Source of the DNA: Sphingobacteriales bacterium
GTDB taxonomy: Bacteria; Bacteroidota; Bacteroidia; Chitinophagales; Chitinophagaceae
Direction of reading: 5' to 3'
Assembly: GCA_004144175.1 (NCBI GenBank)
Contig: SEFT01000010.1
Location: 62,001-126,000 of the forward strand
Length of the DNA: 64,000 nucleotides
The notes beneath the pieces are model-generated. The model saw only the letters and a program-made list of their open reading frames with translations, ran no database searches and was not told the origin of the DNA. Below are positions 54,541 to 63,314 of this stretch, piece by piece. Position numbers and translations under genes: made by a program. The first letter of the stretch is position 1. Each line of letters opens with the position of its first letter.

Positions 54541-55935
54541 ATGAAGACAATACTCTTTGATCCCGGTAAATTTCCATACGCACCATTAGCGGACGCCATA
54601 TCTGAATACACAAAAAAAAAGAATAAACTTGTTCTGGTGACAAAGAACAAGCCGGGCGGGCAATGGGATCAGAGCAATACAGGCCTTGAGACTTTGTACT
54701 ACTCTCAGCTACAAAAGGCGAAAGCGCTGGATGAGCTTACAGAAGATCAAAAAGAGCAGTATGTAGAGATACTGGAGCGGGTAATAAATGATTACAGAAC
54801 ATTTCTTTTGTATGAGCGGGTATACCCCGTTCGTGAAGATAACAGCTTGCCCGATTCTATTCAGCATATTGATATTCTTGTTTTCAATAGCATAGGCCTG
54901 CTTAATAAATACAAGCCCGATATCCTTTTTTTCCCAACTACCCCGCATCATATACGTCAGTGGGCACTGGGCAGGGTAGCCGAGTATCTGGGTATTGAAG
55001 TGTTGATGCTGCAGCTTACGGCGCTTCCGTGGAAGTATCGTTTAGCAAAAGGTATTGATGACCAAAAGATATACCCTGTTACAGACCTCGATTCGCAGCC
55101 GGACGCAGGTAAGGTAGATGCATTTATAGATACAACATCGAAAGACTTTGCTACCGCATTGCCTACTTACGAGAAAAAAAGAATTGAAGCCAGGAAAGGC
55201 AAATTCTGGTCGTGGAGGAAGGAGTTGAAAGATGGTACCAAGAATGTAAATGTGCTGAAAACGCTGATGTACAAACATCGGTTGTATAAGACCTACCATT
55301 CGCTTTGCATCAATGAGGTGTCGCCGAATGATAAGTTCATAGCCTATTTTATGCACGTTCAGCCTGAACGTACTTCTTTACCCGAAGGGCGATTGTTTTC
55401 GCAGCAATGGCTTATTATCCGCACCCTGTCGCTTATGTTGCCCAAAGGCTGGAAATTGCTGGTGAAAGAACACCCTTCTACGTTCATGGCAACATTTGAT
55501 CCGAGATACCGCAGTGTGAAATTTTATCAGGATATAGCAGGCCTGTCTAATGTGGATCTGCTGCCTATCAGCTTCAATACATTTGATATTATCGACCGGT
55601 CGCAAGGTATTGCAACTATTACCGGCAGCGTAGGTATACAGGCACTCGTTCGTGGCAAGTCAGTATTGACCTTTGGCGTGGCACCCTTTAGAGATGCCTT
55701 CGGTGCATTTGAAATATACAATACCAGGGATATTAAAAATGCAATTGAAAAGATCATAGAAACACCGAGCGAAACCATCCGGAAGAAAACAGCAGAATAC
55801 CTGCATACTTTAGACCAAAGTTCGGTAAGCGGGTTTGATGGAAACTCCGGCGATGTAAAAGATATTTATGCGAGAGAACATAAGATTAAAGCACACATAA
55901 AATTACTCTCACATTTTTTCAGGAGTTTTGCATAA
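54541..55935 (+). CDS. Capsule polysaccharide synthesis-like (KpsS/LipB-type GT-B) protein
   Basis: 464 residues. The C-terminal half has YFMHVQPERTSLPEGRLFSQ, LPKGWKLLVKEHPSTFMATF, DLLPISFNTFDIIDRSQGIA, then TITGSVGIQALVRGKSVLTF with GVAPFRDAF, a pattern typical of the capsule-synthesis GT-B family. N-terminal half is a Rossmann-like domain with no named motif. It may transfer a Kdo- or nonulosonate-like sugar, consistent with the CMP-sugar genes around it. 41 nt after the fusion gene. Confidence 0.8.
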   Translation: MKTILFDPGKFPYAPLADAISEYTKKKNKLVLVTKNKPGGQWDQSNTGLETLYYSQLQKAKALDELTEDQKEQYVEILERVINDYRTFLLYERVYPVREDNSLPDSIQHIDILVFNSIGLLNKYKPDILFFPTTPHHIRQWALGRVAEYLGIEVLMLQLTALPWKYRLAKGIDDQKIYPVTDLDSQPDAGKVDAFIDTTSKDFATALPTYEKKRIEARKGKFWSWRKELKDGTKNVNVLKTLMYKHRLYKTYHSLCINEVSPNDKFIAYFMHVQPERTSLPEGRLFSQQWLIIRTLSLMLPKGWKLLVKEHPSTFMATFDPRYRSVKFYQDIAGLSNVDLLPISFNTFDIIDRSQGIATITGSVGIQALVRGKSVLTFGVAPFRDAFGAFEIYNTRDIKNAIEKIIETPSETIRKKTAEYLHTLDQSSVSGFDGNSGDVKDIYAREHKIKAHIKLLSHFFRSFA

Positions 55936-55999
55936 TGATGCCGTTTGAGGTGTATGGGTAGGTTGTAAGACCTCAATATGTTATTAAATAATTATTGTG

Positions 56000-57058
56000 A
56001 TGAAAAAAGGAATTATCAATAAAATAAAATTCAGGATAAACAGGCATATCGATAAGAAGTTGCCACTTACCTGGTCTCATTCTAAGTTCCTGTCTGCGTT
56101 CTATTATTTTGCTTTATCAAGGTCGTTCTACAGAGAGTTTCAGGCGGCACTATCCGGCAAAGCAAAGTATATAACCGACGATAAAGAGAAAGGCAACTAC
56201 TTCTTGCTGGTGCGTAACACGCACCGTATAGAAAAAGGACTGTTGATGAAGCCAAGACGCGCGACTTTTGCTACCGAGTATATTACTGAGACGGTTGACG
56301 CATTTGAAAAAGTGGTGAAAAATGCTGCCGCAGAAGATAACCAACAGCTGAAATGGTTTAATGATGTGCTCACCGAATACTTCGATAAGAATGAACCGCA
56401 CAAGATAGTGGATCAGCAGCGGGTAAGGTTTGCAAAATGTTCGGGAGAACTGAACGGCAGCGTAAATACTGATTGCAAGTTCATACCATATCATCGCCGT
56501 GTAGATAGCTTTGCTAAGATCGACTTCGAAGAGTTTTACAAATTTGCCAAACAGAGAAGATCAGTAAGATGGTTCCTGGATAAAAAGGTGCCGAGAGAAT
56601 TAATTGACAAAGCTGTTCTTGCTGCAAATCAATCGCCAAGCGCCTGTAACCGTCAGCCATTCGAGTATCGCATCATTGACGATCCGGAATTGGTTAAAAA
56701 AGCAGTGCACCTGCCAATGGGTACTGGTGGCTACGCACACTCTATACCTGTAATGGTAGTGGTAGTAGGCAACCTCGATGCATACTTTAGTGAGCGCGAC
56801 AGGCACGTTATATATGTAGATGCTTCGCTGGCCAATATGGCATTCATGTTTGCGTTGGAAACACTGGGCCTTAGCAGTTGTTCTATCAACTGGCCTGATA
56901 TTGAAGACCGTGAAATAGCTATGGAGAAATTTCTGAAGCTGGGCAAGCACCAGCGCCCTATCATGTGTATGGGCATTGGCTACCCTGATCCAGATGGGAT
57001 GGTAGCGTACTCAGAAAAGCGACCGCTGGACCAGATCAGAAAATATAATTTTGAATAA
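56000..57058 (+). CDS. Nitroreductase-family protein in the glycan operon
   Basis: 352 residues from the ATG at 56000; the frame opens with GTG at 55997. N-terminal 150 residues are helical and unassigned. From about 175: FAKQRRSVRWFLDKKVPREL, AANQSPSACNRQPFEYRIID, GGYAHSIPVMVVVVGNLDAY and LGLSSCSINWPDIEDREI match FMN-binding nitroreductase folds (RSVR, SPSA-x-NRQP). It directly precedes two pyruvyltransferase genes (gap 1 nt), so a redox step on a glycan precursor is suggested by context. Confidence 0.88.
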   Translation: MKKGIINKIKFRINRHIDKKLPLTWSHSKFLSAFYYFALSRSFYREFQAALSGKAKYITDDKEKGNYFLLVRNTHRIEKGLLMKPRRATFATEYITETVDAFEKVVKNAAAEDNQQLKWFNDVLTEYFDKNEPHKIVDQQRVRFAKCSGELNGSVNTDCKFIPYHRRVDSFAKIDFEEFYKFAKQRRSVRWFLDKKVPRELIDKAVLAANQSPSACNRQPFEYRIIDDPELVKKAVHLPMGTGGYAHSIPVMVVVVGNLDAYFSERDRHVIYVDASLANMAFMFALETLGLSSCSINWPDIEDREIAMEKFLKLGKHQRPIMCMGIGYPDPDGMVAYSEKRPLDQIRKYNFE

Positions 57059-57059
57059 A

Positions 57060-58211
57060 ATGCTGATAGAAGTAAGAGGCGTAGGTACCGTAAATAAAGG
57101 AGCATACCTCATGCTGCTTGCTGTAAAGCAGGCATTGCAGCCTTATGGTAATAAAGTAACGATCGTAGCTAAAGATACCAGCGCTTTCTCTACACAAGAC
57201 ATTGAGAAAGAAGGGCTGAAAAGAAGAATTGAAACTAAACGAAAGGGGATAGAGTTTAAGCCGCTCATTAAGCTGTTGCCAAAGTCGTTGAGGCATAAGC
57301 TTAATCTATACCTGCTCGATGATGTCGATGTGATACTTGATGCATCGGGCTTTGTATACGGAGACCAGTGGAGCAAGGAAGCTATCAATAAGCGTTTAGG
57401 AAGCGACCTTAAAGAGATAAAAGGTAACAATACAACAGTCGTATTACTTCCTCAGGCTTTCGGACCTTTCGAAAAGAATGAGATAAAAGATAGCTTTAGT
57501 AAAATACTGGACTACTCAAGTCTTGTATTTTCGCGCGACAGGCAATCGCTTGCTTATTTGGAAAAGACCTATGGCAAGAAGAACAAAGTGGTGCTTGCGC
57601 CAGACTTTACCAATTTGCTAAAGGTTGATGCGGGGTTGGTGCCTGCCGGTACTTACGAGCGTTCGGTTATTATCATCCCGAACAATAAGCTTATCGAGAA
57701 AGCTATTTTTACTGAAGAACAATATCTTTCGTTGCTAGAGCAGATATGCAAAAAAGTATATGATAGTAAGCTGGAACCTGTAATACTGATACATGAAGGT
57801 GACAAAGACCATAAGATAGCCAAGAAGCTGAATGCAAGGTTTGAGGAAAAGCTTAAAGTGTTGACAGAGCCTAGCGCCCTGGCGCAAAAGGCGCTTTTAG
57901 GCCAGGCTTACGCTGTCATTTCCGGTCGTTTTCATGGCTTGGTTAGTTCTCTTTCGCAGGGGGTACCGTCTATTGCTACCAGTTGGAGTCACAAGTATGA
58001 GGAGTTATTCTCTGACTACAACATGGGCCGTTTCATAATTGGCAAGTCCGATTCAGCAGAGAGTATTGCATCACTTGTAGATGAGGTACTGAATGCTGAC
58101 AGCAATAAGCAATTGCGCCAGGAGATACAAGCCTGCGCAAAAATAGAAAAGGAGAAGTCTCAGAAGATGTGGGATACTGTTTTTTCAGAGGTAATAAACA
58201 AGCGTAAATGA
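57060..58211 (+). CDS. Polysaccharide pyruvyl transferase family protein (first)
   Basis: 383 residues from the ATG at 57060; the TTG at 57051 would overlap the nitroreductase. Signatures: EVRGVGTVNKGAYLMLLAVK, ILDASGFVYGDQW, VLLPQAFGPFEKNE, VFSRDRQSLAYLEKTYG, AVISGRFHGLVSSLSQGVPS and ATSWSHKYEELF. Family members add pyruvate ketals to sugars or act as related GT-B transferases. Overlaps the paralogue downstream by 4 nt. Confidence 0.9.
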   Translation: MLIEVRGVGTVNKGAYLMLLAVKQALQPYGNKVTIVAKDTSAFSTQDIEKEGLKRRIETKRKGIEFKPLIKLLPKSLRHKLNLYLLDDVDVILDASGFVYGDQWSKEAINKRLGSDLKEIKGNNTTVVLLPQAFGPFEKNEIKDSFSKILDYSSLVFSRDRQSLAYLEKTYGKKNKVVLAPDFTNLLKVDAGLVPAGTYERSVIIIPNNKLIEKAIFTEEQYLSLLEQICKKVYDSKLEPVILIHEGDKDHKIAKKLNARFEEKLKVLTEPSALAQKALLGQAYAVISGRFHGLVSSLSQGVPSIATSWSHKYEELFSDYNMGRFIIGKSDSAESIASLVDEVLNADSNKQLRQEIQACAKIEKEKSQKMWDTVFSEVINKRK

Positions 58212-59347
58212 TCATAGAGATACGCGGCATCGGGATAGAGAATAAAGGAGCCTATCTGATGCTGAAGGCAATAATGCAAGAGTTGCGCGAGCGCAATGTA
58301 AATGCTACCGTCATAGCAGAACCTACACAGGCTATGCCCCCCGAAGCATTGAAGTCAAATGGACTAAAGAAGCGCCTTAAGACATTTAAGAAAGGAGTGG
58401 AATTTAGTGGTGTTGTCAATATACTGCCGTTGGGTATTCGCAAAAGCAATGAATGGTTTCTTGTCAACGACGTAAACTATGTATTTGATGCCTCCGGCTT
58501 TTTCATGGGCGACCAGTGGACGCCTGCGTCTATTGACCACAAGCTTGGCCGGGATGCTGCTATGCTGAAGAAGAATGGTGCCAAGATCATTTTGTTACCA
58601 CAGGCATTTGGTCCGTTTAAAAAACAGGACGTAAAAGCGGTGTCGGCAAAAGTTTTTGAGCATTCCGAGATCATCTTTGCCCGCGACCGTGTATCGTATA
58701 AAGAAGTGCAGGATGGCTTTAATGTAAATGGAAAACTACACTTGGCTCCCGATTTTACCAACCTCGTAGAAGTGCCTGCGTACAGTAGAGATATGAGCAA
58801 TACAATTGCCATCATACCCAACCAAAAACTGATAGAGCAAAAAGTGGCAAGCGATGCAAATGGCTATATGGCATTTCTCAGCAGCCTTGTCGATCATATT
58901 CGTAGCATCGGTTTCGTACCGGTTTTCCTGATACACTCAGGGCAAAAGGATTTTAATCTTGCTAAAAAAGTGAATGAATCCCTTGCGCAGCCTATCGAAA
59001 TAATTAACGAGGAAGATCCGTTGGCTATTAAGTCGATTATTAAATCTTGTAGAGGTCTGGTTACCGGGCGGTTTCATGGTCTGGTGAGTGCATTGTGCCA
59101 GGGTGTACCGGTACTTGCTACCAGTTGGAGCCACAAGTACGAAATGCTGCTTCAGGACTATAACTTCCCCGAAGGGCTTATCAGCATCACTACTGATAAG
59201 AACGTACTGGCGCAAAAACTGAGTATGTTTTCTGATGCAGGACAATACCGCACATCTAAAGAAAAACTGGCAGAAGCGTCTAAGGTGCAAAAGAAAAGAG
59301 CAAAGCAGATGTGGGATGTCGTTTTCGATAAAATAATTAAGAAATGA
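58208..59347 (+). CDS. Polysaccharide pyruvyl transferase family protein (second, paralogue)
   Basis: 379 residues, similar along the whole length to the preceding gene (EIRGIGIENKGAYLMLKAIM, FDASGFFMGDQWTPASIDHK, ILLPQAFGPFKKQD, LVTGRFHGLVSALCQGVPVL, ATSWSHKYEMLL). The pair looks like a tandem duplication that has diverged, so the two may act on different sugars. It is translationally coupled to both neighbours by 4-nt overlaps. Confidence 0.9.
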   Translation: MIIEIRGIGIENKGAYLMLKAIMQELRERNVNATVIAEPTQAMPPEALKSNGLKKRLKTFKKGVEFSGVVNILPLGIRKSNEWFLVNDVNYVFDASGFFMGDQWTPASIDHKLGRDAAMLKKNGAKIILLPQAFGPFKKQDVKAVSAKVFEHSEIIFARDRVSYKEVQDGFNVNGKLHLAPDFTNLVEVPAYSRDMSNTIAIIPNQKLIEQKVASDANGYMAFLSSLVDHIRSIGFVPVFLIHSGQKDFNLAKKVNESLAQPIEIINEEDPLAIKSIIKSCRGLVTGRFHGLVSALCQGVPVLATSWSHKYEMLLQDYNFPEGLISITTDKNVLAQKLSMFSDAGQYRTSKEKLAEASKVQKKRAKQMWDVVFDKIIKK

Positions 59348-60159
59348 TATCGGTAGTAGTACCTACACATAACAGGGCTCACCTGATAAGCCGTACTGTT
59401 GTCAGTATACAACAACAAACGTATACTGACTGGGAATTGCTTATTGTAGATGACGGGTCTACAGATAACACAAAGCAAGTAGTGGAAGGTCTGCTGTCCG
59501 ACAAAAGAATAAGGTATATACAGAAGGAAAATTCGGGAGCGGCAGAGTCGAGGAATGTGGGTGTGAGGAATGCATCGAGTGAGCTTATTACCTTTCTGGA
59601 TAGTGATGATGAGGCCGAACCACAATGGCTGGAAAAAATGTTTGCACTGATAGGCAAAGATGAAAAAGTACCCTGCGCATTTTGTGGCCTCAGCATTCAT
59701 GATGAGCATGGTAATAAGACAGATGCCAAAGTGCCAACTAAAAAAGGGCCTTTGTTTCAGTACGAAGTATGCCGGTTTACCAATGCGGGCATCTTCATTA
59801 TGAGGAAAAAATATTTTGATGCAGTAGGCGGGTATGACTCCAAGCTTAGAGCAAACCAACATACCGAACTAGGCATCAGGCTTATTCAGTATTTTAAAAA
59901 ACACGGCCTTGAAACAAAGTATATCCTTGATACGCTGATCCGGATAAACATACATACCGGCCCAAGGATACGCACCAACAATAAGGCAAAATACGAAGGG
60001 ACGAAACGATTGTTCTTTAAACATAAGAATCTTATCCTGAAAGACGAGAAGAGCAAGAAGGATGTGACGAAGGTTTTGCTTTATCTCGCTATAAAATTTA
60101 AGAACGTAAAAGATATCATACTGTTTTCGTACTACTACATGTACAGCAGGGTTGTTTAA
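59344..60159 (+). CDS. GT2 family glycosyltransferase
   Basis: 271 residues: SVVVPTHNRAHLISRTVVSI, LLIVDDGSTDNTKQVVEGLL, SELITFLDSDDEAEPQWLEK (DSDDE metal motif) and RTNNKAKYEGTKRLFFKHKN. Soluble GT-A enzyme using a nucleotide sugar. Confidence 0.93.
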   Translation: MISVVVPTHNRAHLISRTVVSIQQQTYTDWELLIVDDGSTDNTKQVVEGLLSDKRIRYIQKENSGAAESRNVGVRNASSELITFLDSDDEAEPQWLEKMFALIGKDEKVPCAFCGLSIHDEHGNKTDAKVPTKKGPLFQYEVCRFTNAGIFIMRKKYFDAVGGYDSKLRANQHTELGIRLIQYFKKHGLETKYILDTLIRINIHTGPRIRTNNKAKYEGTKRLFFKHKNLILKDEKSKKDVTKVLLYLAIKFKNVKDIILFSYYYMYSRVV

Positions 60160-60173
60160 GTTGTAAAGTTTTT

Positions 60174-61106
60174 ATGGATCAAAAACCACTGGTTTCCGTT
60201 ATTATACCTACATACAACAGGGCTCACCTGATGCCCAGGTGTATTGGTAGTGTATTGAGCCAGACCTATAGCAATTGCGAGATCATTGTGGTTGATGATG
60301 CTTCGTCAGACGATACGGCCGGAGCTATGAAGCAATATGCCGATAGCCCTACAGTAAAGTATATACGTGTGCTCGAAAATAAAGGCGCTTGTAATGCCCG
60401 AAATGTAGGTATTGCAGATGCGAAGGGAGAATACATCACATTCCTTGATTCGGATGATGAGTATTTACCCGATAAGGTAGCGTGCCAGGTTGCCCAGTTT
60501 GAAAAAAACAAAGGGAACAATGTAGTAGTAGTAAGTTGCGGCCGTGAGGATGCCCGTGATGGCCAGGTTTACTTTACCTGGATACCTAAGTTCAAGGGCA
60601 ATATAATGGAACACTTGCTCAACAAAGACAGGGTTGGTGCAGGTACTCCGTTTTTGATGGTGAAAAAAGAAACACTCGTTCGCAATAATGTCTTCTTCGA
60701 TCCGCAGATGCCTGCGGGGCAAGACTGGGATTTCCTGGTAAGGTTGTGCCAGTTTGGCGAATTTGATTTTGTGCCGCAAGTGCTGGTACGCGTACACCAT
60801 CATACCGAAGAAAGGGTATACAATCCTGTAAGGGCAATGAAGGCGGTATCGCTACAGTACGGCAAATACCAATACCTTTTTGATAAATACCCCGATTCGC
60901 GCAGGTCATTCATACTAAGGCAGGCACTGATGCACTATAACTATAACCAGCGTAAAGAAGCGCTGGATATGTTAGGCACTATTAAAGGCGGTAAGAACTT
61001 TAAAGAGCAGCTTTGGTTGCAATACTTTAAGCTTTTCCCGGTGCGTAAATCGTTCCTGTCAAAGGCAGTTTATTCCCTCGTCTTCAAACTTTCGTTAAAT
61101 GAGTAA
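60174..61106 (+). CDS. GT2 family glycosyltransferase
   Basis: 310 residues: SVIIPTYNRAHLMPRCIGSV, IIVVDDASSDDTAGAMKQYA, GEYITFLDSDDEYLPDKVAC (DSDDE) and QDWDFLVRLCQFGEFDFVPQ with HHHTEERVYN. Closely related in layout to the preceding gene; overlaps the next by 8 nt. Confidence 0.93.
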   Translation: MDQKPLVSVIIPTYNRAHLMPRCIGSVLSQTYSNCEIIVVDDASSDDTAGAMKQYADSPTVKYIRVLENKGACNARNVGIADAKGEYITFLDSDDEYLPDKVACQVAQFEKNKGNNVVVVSCGREDARDGQVYFTWIPKFKGNIMEHLLNKDRVGAGTPFLMVKKETLVRNNVFFDPQMPAGQDWDFLVRLCQFGEFDFVPQVLVRVHHHTEERVYNPVRAMKAVSLQYGKYQYLFDKYPDSRRSFILRQALMHYNYNQRKEALDMLGTIKGGKNFKEQLWLQYFKLFPVRKSFLSKAVYSLVFKLSLNE

Positions 61107-62217
61107 GAAAAAGAGAATACTTTTTATACTCGATACGCTGGAGGTTGGCGGAGCAGAAAAAAGCACGCTGGAGATCAGTAAGTACCTTAAGGATATTGAG
61201 CCTGTAGTTTGTTCCATCTTCAAAGGCGATGCCCTAAAACGCGATTTTGAGTCTGCCGGCATTAAGCTGATACAGCTCAACATCGACTCTTACTTATATC
61301 TGTTTCCGGCAGTGAAAGCACTGAAGAAAATCATAGAAAAAGAAAAGCCGGACGTGGTACATGCCACGCTGGCACGCGCTGAGCTTGTAGCAAGGGTTGC
61401 GCTTAAAAATAGTAAAATACCATTGGTAGGTTCGCTGGTAGGCGATACCTACAATGCCGAGCGATATACAGAGCTGAGTAAGCCTGCCCGGGTGAAGCTG
61501 AAAATGTTTCAATACCTGGATCAGATAACAGCTAAGCGGGTGGATGTTTTTCTATCCATATCGCAATTTTTGAAAGACTCGTACGTCAATAAGTTAGGGC
61601 TGCCTGCTGCTAAGATCATCATCGTACCAAGAGGGCGGCATATAACAGAAGCCGACAAGCCTGCCGATAGATTTGAGCCTTTTTTGTTTCTGAGTGTAGG
61701 CAGGCTGATACAGTTGAAAGGGCAGGCCGACATTATCAAAGCCATTGCGATCGTAAAGCAAAAGTATCCGCAGGTAAAACTAAAGATAGCTGGTGAGGGC
61801 CCATGGCGGGCAGTATTGGAGCAAACTATAAAGGAAACCGGTACTGCCGATAACGTGGAGCTGCTGGGCCGTGTAAATAATGTGGACGAATGGCTGGCAA
61901 GGGCGCAATTCTTTGTTTTTGGTTCATACTATGAGGGGCAGGGTGGAGCTGTAGTAGAAGCAATGCTTGCGGGCAAAGCCATTATTGCATCAGATATAGA
62001 TGTGGTAAAAGAGTCGGTAAATGACGGACGCTCTGCTTTGCTGTTTAAAGTGAAAGACGTAGAAAACCTGGCTGAGAAAATGATATGGGCTATTGAGCAT
62101 CCGGGCGAAATGGCGCAGCTTTCTGTGAATGCATATGCCGAAGCCAAAGAAAAATTCGATATCATAAACATCGTTCGCAAACACGAAGAAGTTTATACCA
62201 GCCTGATGGCTCACTAA
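61099..62217 (+). CDS. GT4 family glycosyltransferase
   Basis: 372 residues, GT-B fold: ILFILDTLEVGGAEKSTLEI (N-terminal), FLFLSVGRLIQLKGQADIIK, LKIAGEGPWRAVLEQTIKET and SYYEGQGGAVVEAMLAGKAI with the E-x7-E motif. Overlaps the upstream gene by 8 nt and is followed after 2 nt. Confidence 0.94.
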   Translation: MSKKKRILFILDTLEVGGAEKSTLEISKYLKDIEPVVCSIFKGDALKRDFESAGIKLIQLNIDSYLYLFPAVKALKKIIEKEKPDVVHATLARAELVARVALKNSKIPLVGSLVGDTYNAERYTELSKPARVKLKMFQYLDQITAKRVDVFLSISQFLKDSYVNKLGLPAAKIIIVPRGRHITEADKPADRFEPFLFLSVGRLIQLKGQADIIKAIAIVKQKYPQVKLKIAGEGPWRAVLEQTIKETGTADNVELLGRVNNVDEWLARAQFFVFGSYYEGQGGAVVEAMLAGKAIIASDIDVVKESVNDGRSALLFKVKDVENLAEKMIWAIEHPGEMAQLSVNAYAEAKEKFDIINIVRKHEEVYTSLMAH

Positions 62218-62219
62218 CA

Positions 62220-63293
62220 ATGAAGATATTTCAACTCATACAAAAGCCACAGCTACGAGGCGCCGAAGTATTTGCATGCCAGCTTAGTACTCATCTCAAC
62301 AGTCTGGGGCATGAAAGCATCATTGTACCTGTGTTTGGCGGCAATGTTACCTTGCCTTTTGATGGTACTATACTACCGTTGAATGCCAACCCGGCAAAAA
62401 GGTTTGCCGATACCAAAGGCTGGAAGCAACTGGCCACACTAATACGGCAGCACAACCCCGATGTGATACAGGCCAACGCGGGCGATACGCTAAAGTATGC
62501 TGCCTGCTCTAAAATGCTGCATGGCTGGAAGCAGCCTGTTGTTTTTCGTAACGCCAGCACCATAAGCCTGTATATCAAGAGCGCTCCCGCTAAACTATTG
62601 AATGGATTTTTCCTGAAGAAGGTGGACTATGTAGCCTCGGTAAGTAACGTGTCCAAAGACGATTTCCTGACGCTTTACCCCGCTTTTAAAACCCGTATCA
62701 GCAAATTGCCGATAGGGGTTAATGAAGTATCTTTGCAACCTAAAAAGCAGTCGCCGAATCCTATATTAATACACGTGGGTGGATTTACCTATGAGAAGAA
62801 TCATACAGGGCTTATCAGTATTTTCGAGAAGGTGCTGCAAAGGCATAAAGATGCGGTGCTATGGCTGGTAGGCGATGGCCCGCTAAGGAGTAGTGTAGAG
62901 GAGCTGGTAAAGAGTAAAGGACTGGACGGGAAGGTGACCTTCTATGGCTTCAGGCAGGATGCCCTGCAATTGCAGAACCAGGCCAATGTGCTATTGCTAC
63001 CTAGCATTATCGAAGGTTTGCCGGGTGTGATACTGGAAGCCTTTTATTGCAAGACAGCGGTGGTGGCCTATAATGTAGGCGGAATAAAAGAGGTGGTGAC
63101 AGATGCTACAGGTGCGCTTGTACCACTACATAACGAACAGGAGTTTGCCGATAGGGTTTGTGCTATAGTAGACGATAAGAGGTCTGTTGCTGCTAAAGTG
63201 GATAATAGCTATGAATTGGTTCGTAATGAATATATGAACCGTGTAATAGCAGGCAGGTTTGCAGATGTATACAAGTCGGTTGCCGGTAAATGA
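62220..63293 (+). CDS. GT4 family glycosyltransferase
   Basis: 357 residues: FQLIQKPQLRGAEVFACQLS, LIHVGGFTYEKNHTGLISIF, LWLVGDGPLRSSVEELVKSK and LPSIIEGLPGVILEAFYCKT (E-x7-E). Standard GT-B donor-site layout. Confidence 0.94.
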   Translation: MKIFQLIQKPQLRGAEVFACQLSTHLNSLGHESIIVPVFGGNVTLPFDGTILPLNANPAKRFADTKGWKQLATLIRQHNPDVIQANAGDTLKYAACSKMLHGWKQPVVFRNASTISLYIKSAPAKLLNGFFLKKVDYVASVSNVSKDDFLTLYPAFKTRISKLPIGVNEVSLQPKKQSPNPILIHVGGFTYEKNHTGLISIFEKVLQRHKDAVLWLVGDGPLRSSVEELVKSKGLDGKVTFYGFRQDALQLQNQANVLLLPSIIEGLPGVILEAFYCKTAVVAYNVGGIKEVVTDATGALVPLHNEQEFADRVCAIVDDKRSVAAKVDNSYELVRNEYMNRVIAGRFADVYKSVAGK

Positions 63294-63314
63294 GTACCGG
63301 TTTAAGTTTTTATA

